DNA from: Alphaproteobacteria bacterium
Lineage (GTDB): Bacteria; Pseudomonadota; Alphaproteobacteria; Rhizobiales; Devosiaceae
Reading direction: 5' to 3'
Assembly (NCBI GenBank): GCA_018828145.1
Contig: JAHJWO010000047.1
Span: 110,897-174,896 of the forward strand
Length of the DNA stretch: 64,000 nucleotides
This document shows positions 1 through 9,016 of this stretch, piece by piece. Every line of letters starts with the position of its first letter. Position 1 is the stretch's first letter. A program made the position numbers and the translations under genes. The notes under the pieces are model-generated. The model was not told the origin of the DNA, searched no databases, and saw nothing but the letters and a program-made list of their open reading frames with translations.

Positions 1-1343
1 TCGTCGGCGCCGAGATGGAAGATGCCGGCGGGGAACAGCTCGAGCACTTCGTCGACGATGGTCTCGACGAATTTGTAGACCGGCTCATAGGCCGGGTTGA
101 GGCTGTTGTTGGGGAAGCCCTGGACCGACTGGTATTCCCCGGTTTCGGCCGGATCGCGCAGTTCCGGCAGGGCCTGCAGGGCCGCATAGAAGTGGCCGGG
201 CATGTCGATCTCGGGGATCACGGCGACGGCGAGGCTATCGGCCAAGGCGACGATCTGGCGGATGACGGGCTTGGAATAGTAACCCCCGGTCGGCTGCGGG
301 CCGGAGCCGAGCAGCGGCGGCAGGGCCTTGCCATGGCCGCGCCAGGCGCCGATCTCGGTCAGGGCGGGATAGGCGTCGATCTCGACCCGCCAGGCCTCGT
401 CCTCGCTCAGGTGCCAGTGGAACTTGTTGAGCTTGTTCCAGGCCATCAGCTTGATCAGCCGGCTGACTTCGGCGCCGGTATAGAACTGGCGCGCCACATC
501 GAGATGGCAGCCGCGATAGGCAAAGCCCGGCTCGTCGGCAATGGTGCCGCCGGTGGGGAAAACGAAGGTCTGCGGATGCTGCTTGGCGCCGCGCAGGATG
601 TGGCCCAGCGTCACGAGGCCATAGAACATGCCCTGCCGGGTCGTGGCCTCGACAATGGCTGCGTCCTCGGCGAAATGAACCTCATAGGCTTCGGCACCGA
701 GGCCATCCTTGTAGCGGATGGTGACCGGCATGCCGGCCTCGGAGGCGGGGCGAACAATGGCCTCGACAGCAAAGAGATCATCGACCAGGCCGGCAAAGGC
801 CGCGGCGGCACGGCCCGCATCGGTGCCCTCGGGCTTGAGGTCGAGGCCGGGCGGGGCAATGCGGGCGCCGGTGGTGGCGACCGATTTGGGCCAGGGAATG
901 ATCGATACGGCGACCGGCGCCTTGGCCGGGACCGGGAATTTGGCCGCGCCCTTGAGCAGCGGCGAATTGTGTCCCTTGGCCTGGGTCGGGGTGGTGGCCA
1001 GCGTCACGATGGTGCCGTCGGCCAGTACGACATAGGCGGCATTGGCGCCGTCGCTCCAGTGGCGCAGGCCATAGGACAGGCCGCGGGCCGTGGACGTCCA
1101 GGTCTGGCCCGGCTGCAGCACGAAGCCGTCGGGCGGCGCGATCAGCGTGTGGTTGGAGAGGCGCTTGAGCAGCTTGCCGTTTTCGAGCGTCGCATGCGGA
1201 TCGATGCGGGCCGGCCCGGAAAAGCCGAGCTGGAAACCGCTGACCGGACTATCGCCCGTATTGGTCAGCTCGATGCCATAGCCAAGCGGGGCGTCATCCT
1301 TGGCAGGGGTCCAGGTGGTGACGAGGGAGAAGGACGTGGTCAT
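1..1343 (-). CDS. GH20 family beta-N-acetylhexosaminidase, 3' end outside window
   Basis: About 447 residues are visible, starting at the ATG at 1343; the C-terminus lies beyond the window edge. The protein should remove terminal GlcNAc or GalNAc from oligosaccharides. The residue order WNKLNKFHWHLSEDEAWR, then PEIDMPGH, then HLGAD with the catalytic Glu codon cut by the edge, is the GH20 barrel signature including the catalytic Asp-Glu pair. An N-terminal beta-sandwich region of roughly 150 residues precedes the barrel. I see no obvious signal peptide, so it may act in the cytoplasm on imported oligosaccharides. It is the last visible gene of a minus-strand run with an RpiR regulator and a sugar ABC transporter, which suggests an N-acetylhexosamine oligosaccharide substrate. 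The family call is firm; the exact substrate is inferred. Confidence 0.92.
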   Translation of the reverse strand, partial: MTTSFSLVTTWTPAKDDAPLGYGIELTNTGDSPVSGFQLGFSGPARIDPHATLENGKLLKRLSNHTLIAPPDGFVLQPGQTWTSTARGLSYGLRHWSDGANAAYVVLADGTIVTLATTPTQAKGHNSPLLKGAAKFPVPAKAPVAVSIIPWPKSVATTGARIAPPGLDLKPEGTDAGRAAAAFAGLVDDLFAVEAIVRPASEAGMPVTIRYKDGLGAEAYEVHFAEDAAIVEATTRQGMFYGLVTLGHILRGAKQHPQTFVFPTGGTIADEPGFAYRGCHLDVARQFYTGAEVSRLIKLMAWNKLNKFHWHLSEDEAWRVEIDAYPALTEIGAWRGHGKALPPLLGSGPQPTGGYYSKPVIRQIVALADSLAVAVIPEIDMPGHFYAALQALPELRDPAETGEYQSVQGFPNNSLNPAYEPVYKFVETIVDEVLELFPAGIFHLGAD

Positions 1344-1377
1344 GAAAGCTCCGGCAAAGACAAGTTGTGAGTGGCGT

Positions 1378-1500
1378 ACCCCCACCTAATCTCCCCCTGG
1401 TAGGGGGAGGAACTGATCGCGTGTTGGGCGAGATCACGCGCCAACCACAATGCTGTCCCTCCCCCTTCTTCAGGGGGAGGCTAGGTGGGGGTCTTTTCGA
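1378..1500. repeat. Compound palindromic intergenic repeat
   Basis: This fills most of the gap between the hexosaminidase and the RpiR gene. The outer arms (CCCCCACCTA near the left end, TAGGTGGGGG near the right) are inverted. Each side also holds a smaller hairpin built on CTCCCCCT and AGGGGGAG. The pattern resembles the extragenic palindromes at 8.8, 17.3, 20.3 and 56.7 kb. Confidence 0.75.
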
Positions 1501-1512
1501 GTACGCGGAACA

Positions 1513-2379
1513 TCAATCCCCCAAGGGCTGGGCGTCGTCGCCGTCGCGGTTGACGACGAGCTGGTGCTTGATGCGGCGCATGGAGGCCACGGCGGAGGGG
1601 CCGAGGCGAGTGGCGACCGTCTGGGCGAGGACGTCGACGGTGGCGAGAAAGGCGTAGCGGCCCGGGGTCGGCCGCAGGATATCGGTGTTCTCGTGCCAGT
1701 TGACCGGCAGCAGGATGTCGGACTGCGCCGAGACCATGGAGGCCGAGCGGGTGATGACGATGCGCGTCAGGCCATATTCCCCCGCCACGGTCAGCGTCTT
1801 GGCGAGCTGGGCATTGTTGCCCGAGAGCGAGAAGGCGACGATGACGGTGCCCGGCGGGGCGGCGGCGGCGCGCATCATCTGCAGCTGATGATCGTCGGTG
1901 GAGGCGACCTTGAGGCCGAGGCGGAATAGCCGGGTTTCGATTTCCCCCGCCATCATGGAGGAGGCGCCGCCCGAGCCGAAGGCCAGCACGAAGCTCGATT
2001 TGACGAGGCTTTCGGCGGCCCGCTCGACGGCGGCGAAATCGAGATGGTCGAAGGTTTCGTAGATGATGGACTGGATGCCGTTGACGACACCCTGGGCGAT
2101 CTCGTGGACGCTGGACGGACCGGTGGCGGGTGCGAAATAGCGCTGGCCGACGAAGCGCGACTGCGCCAGCCGCACCTTGAAATCGGCATAGCTGTCACAG
2201 CCCAGGCGCCGGCAGAAGCGGGTGACGGTGGGCGGGGAAACCTCGGCATGGGAGGCCAGGTCGACAATGCTCATCTTGAGCACGCTGTCGACATCGGCCA
2301 GCACGATTTCAGTCAGCGCGCGTTCGGAACGGGTAAACTCGTTCTTCTCGGTCTGCAGCAGCCCGACGATGTCCAGCAT
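1513..2379 (-). CDS. MurR/RpiR family transcriptional regulator
   Basis: A 288-residue one-component regulator. Residues 1-80 form the RpiR helix-turn-helix domain (SHAEVSPPTVTRFCRRLGC). Residues about 120-260 form a SIS phosphosugar-binding domain, with the SIS-type stretches AFGSGGASSMMA and VAFSLSGNNAQL. Such proteins sense sugar phosphates and usually control neighbouring sugar genes. It lies 27 bases after the ATPase gene and before the GH20 gene on the same strand, so it probably regulates this amino-sugar operon. Whether it activates or represses cannot be read from sequence. Confidence 0.93.
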   Translation of the reverse strand: MLDIVGLLQTEKNEFTRSERALTEIVLADVDSVLKMSIVDLASHAEVSPPTVTRFCRRLGCDSYADFKVRLAQSRFVGQRYFAPATGPSSVHEIAQGVVNGIQSIIYETFDHLDFAAVERAAESLVKSSFVLAFGSGGASSMMAGEIETRLFRLGLKVASTDDHQLQMMRAAAAPPGTVIVAFSLSGNNAQLAKTLTVAGEYGLTRIVITRSASMVSAQSDILLPVNWHENTDILRPTPGRYAFLATVDVLAQTVATRLGPSAVASMRRIKHQLVVNRDGDDAQPLGD

Positions 2380-2406
2380 GGCCCCTCCTCAGGCGGTCCT
2401 ACGGCG

Positions 2407-3483
<1,077 letters not shown>

Positions 3484-3534
3484 GGCGGTTCTCTCCGGGC
3501 GGCGGGACCAATCCCGCGGGCGGGGTCAAAGATT

Positions 3535-3560
3535 GCCGCCGCCCTGGTGCGGGCGGCGGC
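3535..3560 (-). terminator. Strong intercistronic hairpin
   Basis: A perfect 10-bp GC stem (3535-3544 with 3551-3560) and a 6-base loop follow the binding-protein stop at 3578 and precede the ATPase. There is no U tract. It is more likely an mRNA-stabilising or attenuating hairpin, as often found after binding-protein genes, than a full terminator. Confidence 0.6.
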
Positions 3561-3577
3561 GAGGTCGGAGGACGACC

Positions 3578-4795
3578 TTACTTGTACTGCTCGAGTTCGC
3601 CGGCAGCCTTGGTGAGGGCTTCCTGCGGCTCAGCGGCGCCGGTCACGACGGACTGGACCATTTCGATCATCACGTTCTGCAGGCCGATATAGTCGGTCAG
3701 CAGCGGCTCGGGACCACCGAATTCGATACCGTCGAGGAAGGGCTTCCAGTACGGGGTTTCGGCAACCAGCTCATCGGAGTGGATCGGACGGAGCGGGGTC
3801 AGGCCCTGGGCCATTTCAGCATCCCACTGGCGTTCGCCATCGGTGATGAACTTGGCAAGGCTGGTGGCCTGCTCTTCAACGCCGGTGCCCTTGAAGATGG
3901 CCAGCGAGTCGGTGATCAGCAGCGTGCCGGGACCCTTGGCATCGGGGCCGAGCGGAAGCGGGGCGACACCCCAGTTCATGCCGGCTTCTTCAGCGCGCAG
4001 GGCAGCACCGACGCTGGCTTCGATCATGGCAACGCCACCGTCGAGCCAGATGGCGCGGACTTCGTTCTGCTCATAGGCGGTCGGGCCTTCTTCGGAATAG
4101 GGCACGATGTCCTTGAGGGCGGTGAGGGCGGCCAGAACCTGCGGGCTGTCCATGACGATATTGCCATCGGAATCGATGATCAGGCCGTCATTGGTGTAAA
4201 CCCAATGGAGGAACTGGTGCATGGTGTTGTCGAAGGTCTTGGCGACAAGGCCATAGCCGGCCGCATCGGTGTTCTCGGTGATCTGCTTGGCGAAAGCGAT
4301 CTTTTCTTCCCAGGTGGCGGGGGGAACTTCGGGGTCGAGGCCGGCGGCTTCGAACAGGTCCTTGTTCCAGAACAGCGCCTTGGTGGAGAAAGCCACCGGC
4401 ACGCCCCACTGGGTGCCGTCGAAGGTGACGGTCTCGGGGACGAAGTTGTAGTAGGACGCCTTTTCCTCGTCGGTCATCGGCACGGGAACGATCAGGTCGT
4501 TCTGGGCGAACTGCTTGAGGGTGCGCGAGCCGACATAGGCCAGCGAGACCGGCGTGCCGGCAGCGGCGAGCGTGGTCACCTTGTCCTGGCACTGGCCCCA
4601 GCCGACGACTTCGGGAGCGACCTTGAAGCCGGGATTGGCGGCTTCCCATTCGGCAAAGTATTCCGCATAGCCGGCGGTCAGCTCGTCACCGCAGTTGATG
4701 AAGGTGATTTCCTTGACGTCCTGGGCCAGGGCGGCCGGCGCGGCGCTGGCCAGGGCCAGCAGCGACACGGCAAAAAGTCCGGTAGTTTTTATCAC
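3578..4795 (-). CDS. Extracellular sugar-binding protein (CUT1 solute-binding)
   Basis: A 405-residue periplasmic binding protein. The start is a GTG at 4795 because AAGGGAGA lies just upstream and the next residues (VIKTTGLFAVSLLALASA...ALAQ) form a normal Sec signal peptide; the open frame runs much further upstream without meaning. The mature protein begins near DVKEITFINCGDE and has the alpha/beta layout of family 1 solute-binding proteins. It sits between the permease genes and the ATPase gene on the same strand. The neighbouring GH20 gene suggests hexosamine oligosaccharides as ligand, which is an inference. Confidence 0.93.
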   Translation of the reverse strand: MIKTTGLFAVSLLALASAAPAALAQDVKEITFINCGDELTAGYAEYFAEWEAANPGFKVAPEVVGWGQCQDKVTTLAAAGTPVSLAYVGSRTLKQFAQNDLIVPVPMTDEEKASYYNFVPETVTFDGTQWGVPVAFSTKALFWNKDLFEAAGLDPEVPPATWEEKIAFAKQITENTDAAGYGLVAKTFDNTMHQFLHWVYTNDGLIIDSDGNIVMDSPQVLAALTALKDIVPYSEEGPTAYEQNEVRAIWLDGGVAMIEASVGAALRAEEAGMNWGVAPLPLGPDAKGPGTLLITDSLAIFKGTGVEEQATSLAKFITDGERQWDAEMAQGLTPLRPIHSDELVAETPYWKPFLDGIEFGGPEPLLTDYIGLQNVMIEMVQSVVTGAAEPQEALTKAAGELEQYK

Positions 4796-4872
4796 GTTTA
4801 GTCTCCCTTGGTGTGCGACCCGATCGGGTGCGCTTCTCCGGGCTGGGGCTGGCTGGCCCCGTGCCCAAAATC

Positions 4873-5805
4873 CTACTGCTTGATTGCCCCGGCCGTGAGC
4901 CCGGCCACAAGGTAACGTTGCAGGAATACGATGACGACCATGACCGGCAGCACGCCCACGAAACTGGCGGCCATCAGCTCGTTCCAGATCACCTCCTGCT
5001 TGCCGAAGAAGGCGAAGAGCCCGATCGGCAGCGGCATGAATTCGGATTTGGAATTGAAGGTCAGGGCGAAGATGAACTGCTGCGCATAGGCGCCGATGAA
5101 GGTCATGATGGCGACCACGACGATGCCCGGCATGGCCAGCGGCAGGATGACCCGGCGCAGGGTATAGAGGCGGGATGCGCCATCGACCCAGGCGGCTTCG
5201 TCCAGCTCCTTGGGGATGCGGATCATATAGGTGCGCAGCAGCCAGATGGACGAGGGGATGAGGAAGGCGGCGCCGGGGACGATCATGGCCCAATAGGTGT
5301 TGAGCAGGCCCAGGCTTCGCATCAGGCGGAACAGCGGGATGAGCAGCACGGCGCCCGAGAACATGTTGACCGCGAGGAACCCGCCCAGCATGAGGCCGGC
5401 GCCATTGAACTGGAAGCGGGCGAAGGCATAGGCGGCGGGCACCACGACGATGACCACGACAATGGTCACGATCGAGGAGATGAAGAAGGAATTGAAGATA
5501 TAGAGGCCCAGGAGAGGCACGCTGTCCCACATGCGGATATAGGCGTCGAAGGAGCCATTGCTGGGCCAGAAGCTGTAGGGCGTCGAGAACAGCAGTGCGA
5601 GCGGCTTGAGCGAGACGAGGAAGCCTTCGATGAAGGGCGCCAGCACGAAGAACAGGAAGACGGCCAGCCCGGCATAAAGGCCCAGGGCCTCGTACCAGCG
5701 ATAGCGGTCGATCATCGGCTTGGTGCTGCGCAGCTTGAACTTGGGCCGGACGATGGCGGGGCTATCAACGGCTGCCACTTCGGTGGTGCGGGCGACGTCG
5801 CTCAT
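4873..5805 (-). CDS. Sugar ABC transporter permease, MalG type
   Basis: A 310-residue inner-membrane permease with about six membrane spans. The EAA loop (ELDEAAWVDGASRLYTLRRV) near residue 205 contacts the ATPase. The ATG at 5805 overlaps the stop of the upstream permease by four bases (ATGA), so translation is coupled; the longer open frame upstream is not used. It forms the translocation pore with the protein encoded at 5802-6689. Confidence 0.95.
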   Translation of the reverse strand: MSDVARTTEVAAVDSPAIVRPKFKLRSTKPMIDRYRWYEALGLYAGLAVFLFFVLAPFIEGFLVSLKPLALLFSTPYSFWPSNGSFDAYIRMWDSVPLLGLYIFNSFFISSIVTIVVVIVVVPAAYAFARFQFNGAGLMLGGFLAVNMFSGAVLLIPLFRLMRSLGLLNTYWAMIVPGAAFLIPSSIWLLRTYMIRIPKELDEAAWVDGASRLYTLRRVILPLAMPGIVVVAIMTFIGAYAQQFIFALTFNSKSEFMPLPIGLFAFFGKQEVIWNELMAASFVGVLPVMVVIVFLQRYLVAGLTAGAIKQ

Positions 5806-6689
5806 TTGGCTTCTCCCTGCGAAAGTTTGCGCACGGCGCGGAAGTAAACGATGCAGAAGATCGAGACGAAGATGCAGATGACCACGGCGCGGGCGGCGCC
5901 TTCGCCATATTTGCGGCTGCCCATGGCGGTCTTGTAGGTGTCGATGATCATCGTGGTGGTGGAGCCCGAGGGCCCGCCCTGGGTCAGGATCCAGATGATG
6001 TCGAAGGAATTGAAGGTGGCGATGAGCGAGAGCAGGCTCATGGTCAGCACGGCCGGGATCATCAGCGGCAGGGTGATGCGGCGGAAGCGGTAGAAGCGCC
6101 CTGCCCCGTCGGTCCAGGCGGCCTCGTGCAGATCGCGCGGAATGGACTGCATGGCGGCCAGGAAATAGATGGTGACCATGGGCACGCCGATCCACACGTC
6201 GGTGACGATGGTGGCCCAGAAGGCGGTGTCGCCATAGGCCAGCCAGGCGACCGGGCGATCGATGACGCCGAAATTCTGCAACAGGCCGGAAATCATGCCG
6301 AACTGGCCGTTATACATCCAGCCCCACATGAAGATGCCGATGGCCATGGGCACGACCCAGGGCGGCATGATCAGGATGCGGAACAGCGTCTGGCCGGGAA
6401 TGGCGGCATTGAGCAGCACGGCGCCGCACATGCCGATCACCATCTTCATGCCCACCGAGAGCATGGTCCAGATGAAGGTGCGGATGATCACCTCGGTGAA
6501 ATTGCCGGCGGTGAAGATGCGCAGGTAATTGGCCCAGCCGACAAAATCGTAATCGGGGCGCAGGGAGGCGTTAGTGAAGGAGAGGATGAAGGTGTCGACC
6601 AGCGGATAGGCGACGATGATCAGGATATAGATCAATGCCGGGGCCAGCAGGGCCAGGGCGAACATTACGGCGCTACGGCTGCTGGTCAT
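5802..6689 (-). CDS. Sugar ABC transporter permease, MalF type
   Basis: A 295-residue permease with about six hydrophobic spans. The EAA motif (DLHEAAWTDGAGRFYRFRRI) lies near residue 190. The N-terminus (ALALLAPALIYILIIVAYPL) is typical of UgpA/MalF-like subunits without the large MalF periplasmic insertion. It begins 11 bases after the oxidoreductase gene and is coupled to the next permease by a 4-base overlap. Confidence 0.95.
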   Translation of the reverse strand: MTSSRSAVMFALALLAPALIYILIIVAYPLVDTFILSFTNASLRPDYDFVGWANYLRIFTAGNFTEVIIRTFIWTMLSVGMKMVIGMCGAVLLNAAIPGQTLFRILIMPPWVVPMAIGIFMWGWMYNGQFGMISGLLQNFGVIDRPVAWLAYGDTAFWATIVTDVWIGVPMVTIYFLAAMQSIPRDLHEAAWTDGAGRFYRFRRITLPLMIPAVLTMSLLSLIATFNSFDIIWILTQGGPSGSTTTMIIDTYKTAMGSRKYGEGAARAVVICIFVSIFCIVYFRAVRKLSQGEAK

Positions 6690-6700
6690 GGGCCTATCCC

Positions 6701-7864
6701 TCAGTTCGCTCGCCCGAGGGCGGCGTCGAATTGCTGCCAGATCGGGGTCATGTCGATGACGGATCGGGTCCGCATGGCCTGATCCATGGTGAGGGCCAGA
6801 AGGCCCGCCTCGAGAGCGTCGGTCACCGATACGGGGAGCGGCACGCCTTCGAGCATATGCTTGAGAATGTCCTCGGCCATCTGCTCGTCAGCGCCATAGT
6901 GCTGACTGAGGCCGCTGGTCTTGTAGGTGGTGTCGACCAGGCGATCGGAGGTGCGGCTGTCGGTGACGCGCAGGAAATTGCGGATGAAGTCACCCTCGGC
7001 CATGCCCTTGGCGCCCATCACGGCAAAGCGGCGGAAATCGTCGGGGACATTGAGATTGGTGTGAAAGCTCAGGGCGGCACCGTTTTCGTACTGCACCATG
7101 GCGGTCTGGAAATCGATGATGTCGCCGTCGCTGTCGAAGACCTTGTCGCTGCCCATCCAGCCGGCCGGCTTGCGATGGTAGACTTCCATGTCGTTGATGC
7201 CGAGATTTTGCGGCGCATTGGCCGGCACGAAGGTGCGGCGGCCGCCAAAGCTCGAGACATATTGCGGCCGGCAGCCCATGACCCCGTTATAGAGATCGAG
7301 GTCGTGGCAGCACTTTTCCAGCATGAAGCTGCCCGAATAGCGCTCGTAGCGGCGCCAGTCGCGCATGAAGAAGGCGCCGTGATAGGGCGGGATATGCTCG
7401 GAGGCCTCGATGGAGGTGACGTCGCCGAGCAGGCCATCGGCCTGGGCCTGCCGCAGGTCGACATAGAGCGGGGCATAGCGCAGCACGAGGCCCACCATGA
7501 CATTGTCCGAGCCATACTGGGCAATGAGCCTAGCCAGCTCCATGGTCTCGTCGACCGTGGTCACCACCGGCTTTTCGGTGAAGATCTTTTTGCCACGCTC
7601 CAGACCAATGCGGATGTGCTCGAGATGGAGATGGTTGGGCGAGCCCACCATCAGCAGATCGAGCTCCTCGCTGTCGAGCATCGCCTCGAGCGAGCCATAG
7701 GACTTGCCGACCGATACGCCGTGCTCGGTGGCATAGGGCAGGCCGGCGGGAGCGGGATCGACATAGCCGGCAATCGTGAAGTCAGGCCTGGCCAGGGAGA
7801 AGACCCGAGCCAGATATCCCAGACGATAACCAAGGCCGATAATGCCGACGCGCATGCTGTCCAT
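6701..7864 (-). CDS. Gfo/Idh/MocA family NAD(P)-dependent oxidoreductase
   Basis: A 387-residue sugar dehydrogenase-like enzyme. The N-terminal Rossmann fold has GIIGLGYRLG, and the family motif EKPV (FTEKPVV) sits near residue 100. The C-terminal alpha/beta domain is normal in length. The first ATG at 7864 has AGGG only two bases away; an ATG three codons later (7855) has better spacing and may be the true start. It is the first gene of the transporter operon and probably oxidises or remodels the imported sugar. The substrate is unknown. Confidence 0.93.
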   Translation of the reverse strand: MDSMRVGIIGLGYRLGYLARVFSLARPDFTIAGYVDPAPAGLPYATEHGVSVGKSYGSLEAMLDSEELDLLMVGSPNHLHLEHIRIGLERGKKIFTEKPVVTTVDETMELARLIAQYGSDNVMVGLVLRYAPLYVDLRQAQADGLLGDVTSIEASEHIPPYHGAFFMRDWRRYERYSGSFMLEKCCHDLDLYNGVMGCRPQYVSSFGGRRTFVPANAPQNLGINDMEVYHRKPAGWMGSDKVFDSDGDIIDFQTAMVQYENGAALSFHTNLNVPDDFRRFAVMGAKGMAEGDFIRNFLRVTDSRTSDRLVDTTYKTSGLSQHYGADEQMAEDILKHMLEGVPLPVSVTDALEAGLLALTMDQAMRTRSVIDMTPIWQQFDAALGRAN

Positions 7865-8229
7865 ACCCTGCTGAAGATCGCCAATCTCTTTCGGATTGGT
7901 CGGGAATTCTGTAAACGATTTTCAAGACTAGGATCGTTCCGAAAGCAATGTCAACACGAATCCGGTCCACATTCAATACCAATTTAAACCACCCGCCGAC
8001 TTTGCTCAAAGCAGCGCCATTTTGCTGAATATCTGGGCGTTTGTATCGTGTTCGATGCCGGCTCGGGTGTGGACAAACTCTCCGGAAACGGGCAGCATGT
8101 TCAGATTGGTATTCATCTGGGCTCCACTGGTTGGTTTCATCCAGATTTCACCAATGAAAATATGAAACACAATTGGCGCAGGGCCGATAGCGGCGCCGCG
8201 CCGCCGCCCTGCGAACCGCGAGAGCCCTG
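7865..8229. promoter_or_regulatory. Divergent control region with repeated TTGGT..TTCATC motif
   Basis: These 365 bases separate the glycan-uptake operon (minus) from the NTF2-like gene (plus) and are more AT-rich than their surroundings. Motifs TTGGTATTCATC (8106) and TTGGTTTCATC (8131) are direct repeats 25 bases apart, and a reversed ATACCAAT occurs near 7977. The arms GTTTCAT (8134) and ATGAAAC (8162) are inverted. These are candidate regulator sites. I see no gene here. Confidence 0.45.
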
Positions 8230-8721
8230 ATGAGCAGCACCAATCCCTTCCCCAACGATCCCGACCGCAGCGCCATCTGGACCATGCTGGTGGAGCGCGA
8301 CATCGCCGCCTTCGTCGCCGCCGACTGGTCGATGGTCGACGGGGATTTCGTCAAGGAGGGGTTCCTGGGCATCAATGGCAAGAAGTCGGGCAATCCCGAT
8401 GACTGGCGCATCAGCTTTCCCACGCTCGAGGCCTATCGTGACGACTGGATCCGCCAGGCGCAGGAAAGCCAGAAACTGGTCTATGCCGAAGACGTGCTGA
8501 CCGGCATCCACCGCGCCACCAGCCTCACCGAGATCGAGATCAATGGCGACATCGCCATCGCGCACAAGAAGTTCGACGGCTCCATCGCGCTGGCCGATGG
8601 CGGCAGGGACGTCCTCAACTGGCAGACGCTCTACTTCTGCCGCAAGGTCGATGGGGTGTGGAAGCTGACCGGCTTTGCGGGATATCTGCCCTATCCGATG
8701 GGCTTGGCGCCGTCCCTCTAA
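8230..8721 (+). CDS. NTF2/SnoaL-like hypothetical protein
   Basis: A 163-residue soluble protein. The pattern (N-terminal helices, a WSMVDGDFVKEGF segment, then strands ending in YFCRKVDGVWKLTGFAGYLP) fits the NTF2-like cone fold of SnoaL/DUF4440 proteins. These may be small enzymes or ligand-binding proteins. It faces away from the sugar operon and stands alone, 295 bases before an MFS gene. No catalytic residues can be assigned. Confidence 0.6.
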   Translation: MSSTNPFPNDPDRSAIWTMLVERDIAAFVAADWSMVDGDFVKEGFLGINGKKSGNPDDWRISFPTLEAYRDDWIRQAQESQKLVYAEDVLTGIHRATSLTEIEINGDIAIAHKKFDGSIALADGGRDVLNWQTLYFCRKVDGVWKLTGFAGYLPYPMGLAPSL

Positions 8722-8807
8722 GGCAAGTCGCTTCGGTGGGGCGATTTGAGCCGACAAGGCCATGAGAGCTGCGCTCGAATGGCACGAACGCGCCGCAACC
8801 ACCGGGC

Positions 8808-8999
8808 GGCACCTCCCCCTTGATGGGGGAGGCTGGGAGGGGGTGGCGGTTGGCCCCGATATTCGGGCCAAACACCCCCCACCCTTGATCCAGCCATTCG
8901 GGCATAGCCCTCATGGCCTTGTTCACTAAAATCGCTCCGCCGGAGCGATTTTGCCCCTAGGGGCCGCTCTCAAGCCCCGCAAGGGGGAGGGTGTCGACT
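8808..8999. repeat. Extragenic palindromic repeat, interrupted copy
   Basis: This is the reverse-complement counterpart of the repeat at 20336-20455. Shared blocks include GGTGGCGGTTGGCC, then GGCCAA, then CACCCTTGATCC, and at the right end CAAGGGGGAGGGTGTCGAC. Between the last two blocks an unrelated 84-base segment (8892-8975) is inserted. Confidence 0.8.
8892..8975. repeat. Nested miniature element, 84 bases
   Basis: This insertion splits the repeat at 8808-8999. It resembles 11667-11737: both carry TCGGGCATAGCC, then TGGCCTT, then a palindromic core ATCGCTCC-n-CCGGAGCGAT. A sequence found twice, once inside another repeat, behaves like a mobile miniature element. Confidence 0.65.
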
Positions 9000-9016
9000 G
9001 AAAACTCCGAGGCCTC

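Noticed and set aside
15..1370. Open frame of 451 codons on the plus strand
   Set aside because: It is antisense to the GH20 gene, whose minus-strand frame has clear catalytic motifs; the plus frame has a composition typical of antisense of high-GC genes.
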